Part shown: piece by piece, positions 62,838 to 64,000 of the stretch
Layout of the letters: every line of letters starts with the position of its first letter
How positions within the stretch are numbered: position 1 is the stretch's first letter
From: Aquimarina sediminis
GTDB lineage: Bacteria; Bacteroidota; Bacteroidia; Flavobacteriales; Flavobacteriaceae
Assembly: GCF_002895435.1 (NCBI RefSeq)
Contig: NZ_POYJ01000002.1
Coordinates: 682,001 to 746,000, forward strand
DNA length: 64,000 nt
Reading direction: 5' to 3'
Made by a program: the position numbers and the translations under genes
Notes under the pieces: model-generated
Databases searched by the model: none
The model's input: only the letters and a program-made list of their open reading frames with translations
What the model was told of the DNA's origin: nothing

Positions 62838-64000
62838 TTAAACTTCCGACACCCGACCTCGGAATCTCTTGCGATACCAAAACAAGCCTCCTAAAGATAA
62901 TAACAGCACAACTACTATAATCCAATACAGTAATGTGTTATTCCCAAAAGGAATGGGCGCAGCATCCCCAATCAGATAAAATGCTCCCCAGTAAAAAGGA
63001 TCTAATCGGTTGATATCTGCAGTGGTCAGGTATTGTAATTTCGCTTGTTGTAGTGCTTTTGCTTTACTCATCCCATCTTTGAGATTGGTATAAAAGTATT
63101 TCATTAGCTCTGGAGTGGTTTGATCAGATACCTCCCAGCTGGTGAGTAGCAAGCTTTTGGTACCCGCATATTGAAAAGCAGTACCCAAACTCATAATCCC
63201 TTCTCCCTTGGCAATTTTACCTGTTCCTGTGTTGCAGGCACTAAGCACGGTAAGCTCTGCGGGGATATCCAAAGCAAATAGCTCGTGGCTATAGAGTAAG
63301 TTATCCTCTATGGTGTCTTTGTTTTTGGTAAAATAGAGTTTAGAATTCTCAGGTCTTTCATTATCAACATCCCCATGTAGGGCAAGGTGCAGGATGTTAT
63401 ATTGTCCGGCATTTTTCTTAAAGTTGGTTTCTATCGCTTGTGATCCATAATAGTATTGCCCATCGATAATATTAGATATGGCTCTAATTTCTTTACGGGT
63501 TCCTGGCAAGTCGCCTTTTGCATCTCTGAGAGCAGCCAGGCTCATTGCCCTTGTTTCTCCAGTTTGTGTACTATCAGAAAATGAAAAAGCGAGGCATTCT
63601 TGTAATTGTTCAGTCTGTTCTTGTTGCTTAGTACCTCCAAACAATAGATTTGCCGAATTGGCATAGGTCACAGCATATTCTCTAAGCAGATAGGATAATA
63701 GTGCCGGGTTATTAGATTTATCATGTTGAGTCAGCAGTAACTCAAAATTAAGATGCCATAAGGAGCCATCAGGTATGATGATAAGGTTGTCTCCCACAAA
63801 TGTATTGGCAGCAGGAGCAATCAATTGATTGTATAAATGATGGGATTGCTGTTTAAAATCAGCAGTATTTTTATCAGCTATGGTTTTACGAAATTCTTCT
63901 ACTTGTTCAGTAAGTTTTGGAGTGGATAACTCTTGTACTGCGATATTGTTTTTAGAAATGGTAAAAGCGTAGGTAATACTATCTCCTGTAAAGAATTCTA
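62838..64000 (-). CDS. CHAT-domain protein with C-terminal membrane anchor (N-terminus outside the window)
   Basis: About 387 C-terminal residues of a larger protein; the frame is open to the window edge, and the internal ATG at 63824 is not the real start. The caspase-like CHAT domain includes EFFTGDSITYAFTISKNN, NLIIIPDGSLWHLNFELL, AGQYNILHLALHGDVDNERP (catalytic His), ELTVLSACNTGTGKIAKGEG (catalytic Cys), SLGTAFQYAGTKSLLLTSWE and SDQTTPELMKYFYTNLKDGM. A transmembrane helix (LYWIIVVVLLLSLGGLFWYR) and a short basic tail follow. Such proteins often begin with tetratricopeptide repeats, which would lie off the window. Targets unknown. Confidence 0.92.
   Translation of the reverse strand, partial: EFFTGDSITYAFTISKNNIAVQELSTPKLTEQVEEFRKTIADKNTADFKQQSHHLYNQLIAPAANTFVGDNLIIIPDGSLWHLNFELLLTQHDKSNNPALLSYLLREYAVTYANSANLLFGGTKQQEQTEQLQECLAFSFSDSTQTGETRAMSLAALRDAKGDLPGTRKEIRAISNIIDGQYYYGSQAIETNFKKNAGQYNILHLALHGDVDNERPENSKLYFTKNKDTIEDNLLYSHELFALDIPAELTVLSACNTGTGKIAKGEGIMSLGTAFQYAGTKSLLLTSWEVSDQTTPELMKYFYTNLKDGMSKAKALQQAKLQYLTTADINRLDPFYWGAFYLIGDAAPIPFGNNTLLYWIIVVVLLLSLGGLFWYRKRFRGRVSEV

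Overview
The window reads as chromosomal DNA of a marine-type Bacteroidota, family Flavobacteriaceae (an Aquimarina-like genus is plausible but not provable here). The support is strong AT richness, promoters of the TTG-N19-TAnnTTTG class, no consistent Shine-Dalgarno sequences, the gliding genes gldE and gldD beside ssb and mutY, a type IX secretion (T9SS) C-terminal domain, and many Bacteroidota families (DUF4199, DUF3098, DUF4271, DUF4296, DUF3127, DUF4301). No rRNA, tRNA, CRISPR array, insertion sequence or prophage was found.

Layout. 1-1.4 kb (minus): 5' part of an RNase E/G gene, a 29-residue very basic protein and an HU-like protein. 1.5-6.6 kb (plus): mutY, ssb, gldE, gldD, an EamA transporter and a DUF4199 protein. 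6.6-7.6 kb: rplU-rpmA. 7.9-10 kb: ahcY (minus) diverging from a phosphopantetheinyl transferase. 10.2-13.3 kb: a tightly overlapping operon of pnuC, a NadR-like kinase, a DUF4301 protein and arfB. 14-17.8 kb: an NtrC-type regulator and a hybrid histidine kinase, tail to tail with overlapping stops. 17.9-26.6 kb: the thiamine region, with a TPP riboswitch before a TonB-dependent receptor and a second one before thiS-thiC-thiE-like-thiD-thiE-thiG-thiH. 26.7-33.8 kb: mostly housekeeping genes (greA, HIT protein, thioesterase, histidine kinase, flavin reductase, DUF3127, aat, upp). 33.8-35.3 kb: YbhB-like protein, an AraC remnant and tag. 35.3-38.7 kb: two large secreted leucine-rich repeat (LRR) proteins. 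38.8-45.2 kb: thioredoxin-like and TonB-like proteins, truB, uppP, DUF3098, an unknown membrane protein, a CAP-domain T9SS cargo protein and ftsX. 45.3-56.8 kb: a ketopantoate-reductase-like protein, leuS, ald, a YugP-like protease, a Cys-rich lipoprotein, an Lrp regulator, a saccharopine-dehydrogenase-like protein, DUF423 and pckA. 56.9-62 kb: hemD, DUF4271, a glycosyltransferase, dihydroorotase, DUF4296 and an NAD-dependent epimerase. 62-62.8 kb: a non-coding stretch full of direct and inverted repeats. 62.8-64 kb: 3' part of a membrane-anchored CHAT-domain protein that runs off the window.

How genes work together. The thiamine block couples uptake (outer-membrane receptor) with biosynthesis under two copies of the same sensor; thiF is not in the cluster. 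PnuC plus the NadR-like kinase would import and phosphorylate nicotinamide riboside. Ald and the Lrp regulator suggest amino-acid catabolism feeding gluconeogenesis through PckA.

The points most worth a second look are a terminator-like hairpin at the very start of the greA transcript, a GC-rich foldable leader before ahcY, SSB-like C-terminal tips on two different proteins, a pair of LRR proteins with common caps (one of them internally duplicated), and the repeat-rich spacer next to the CHAT gene. No clearly new multi-gene defence or biosynthetic system is evident.
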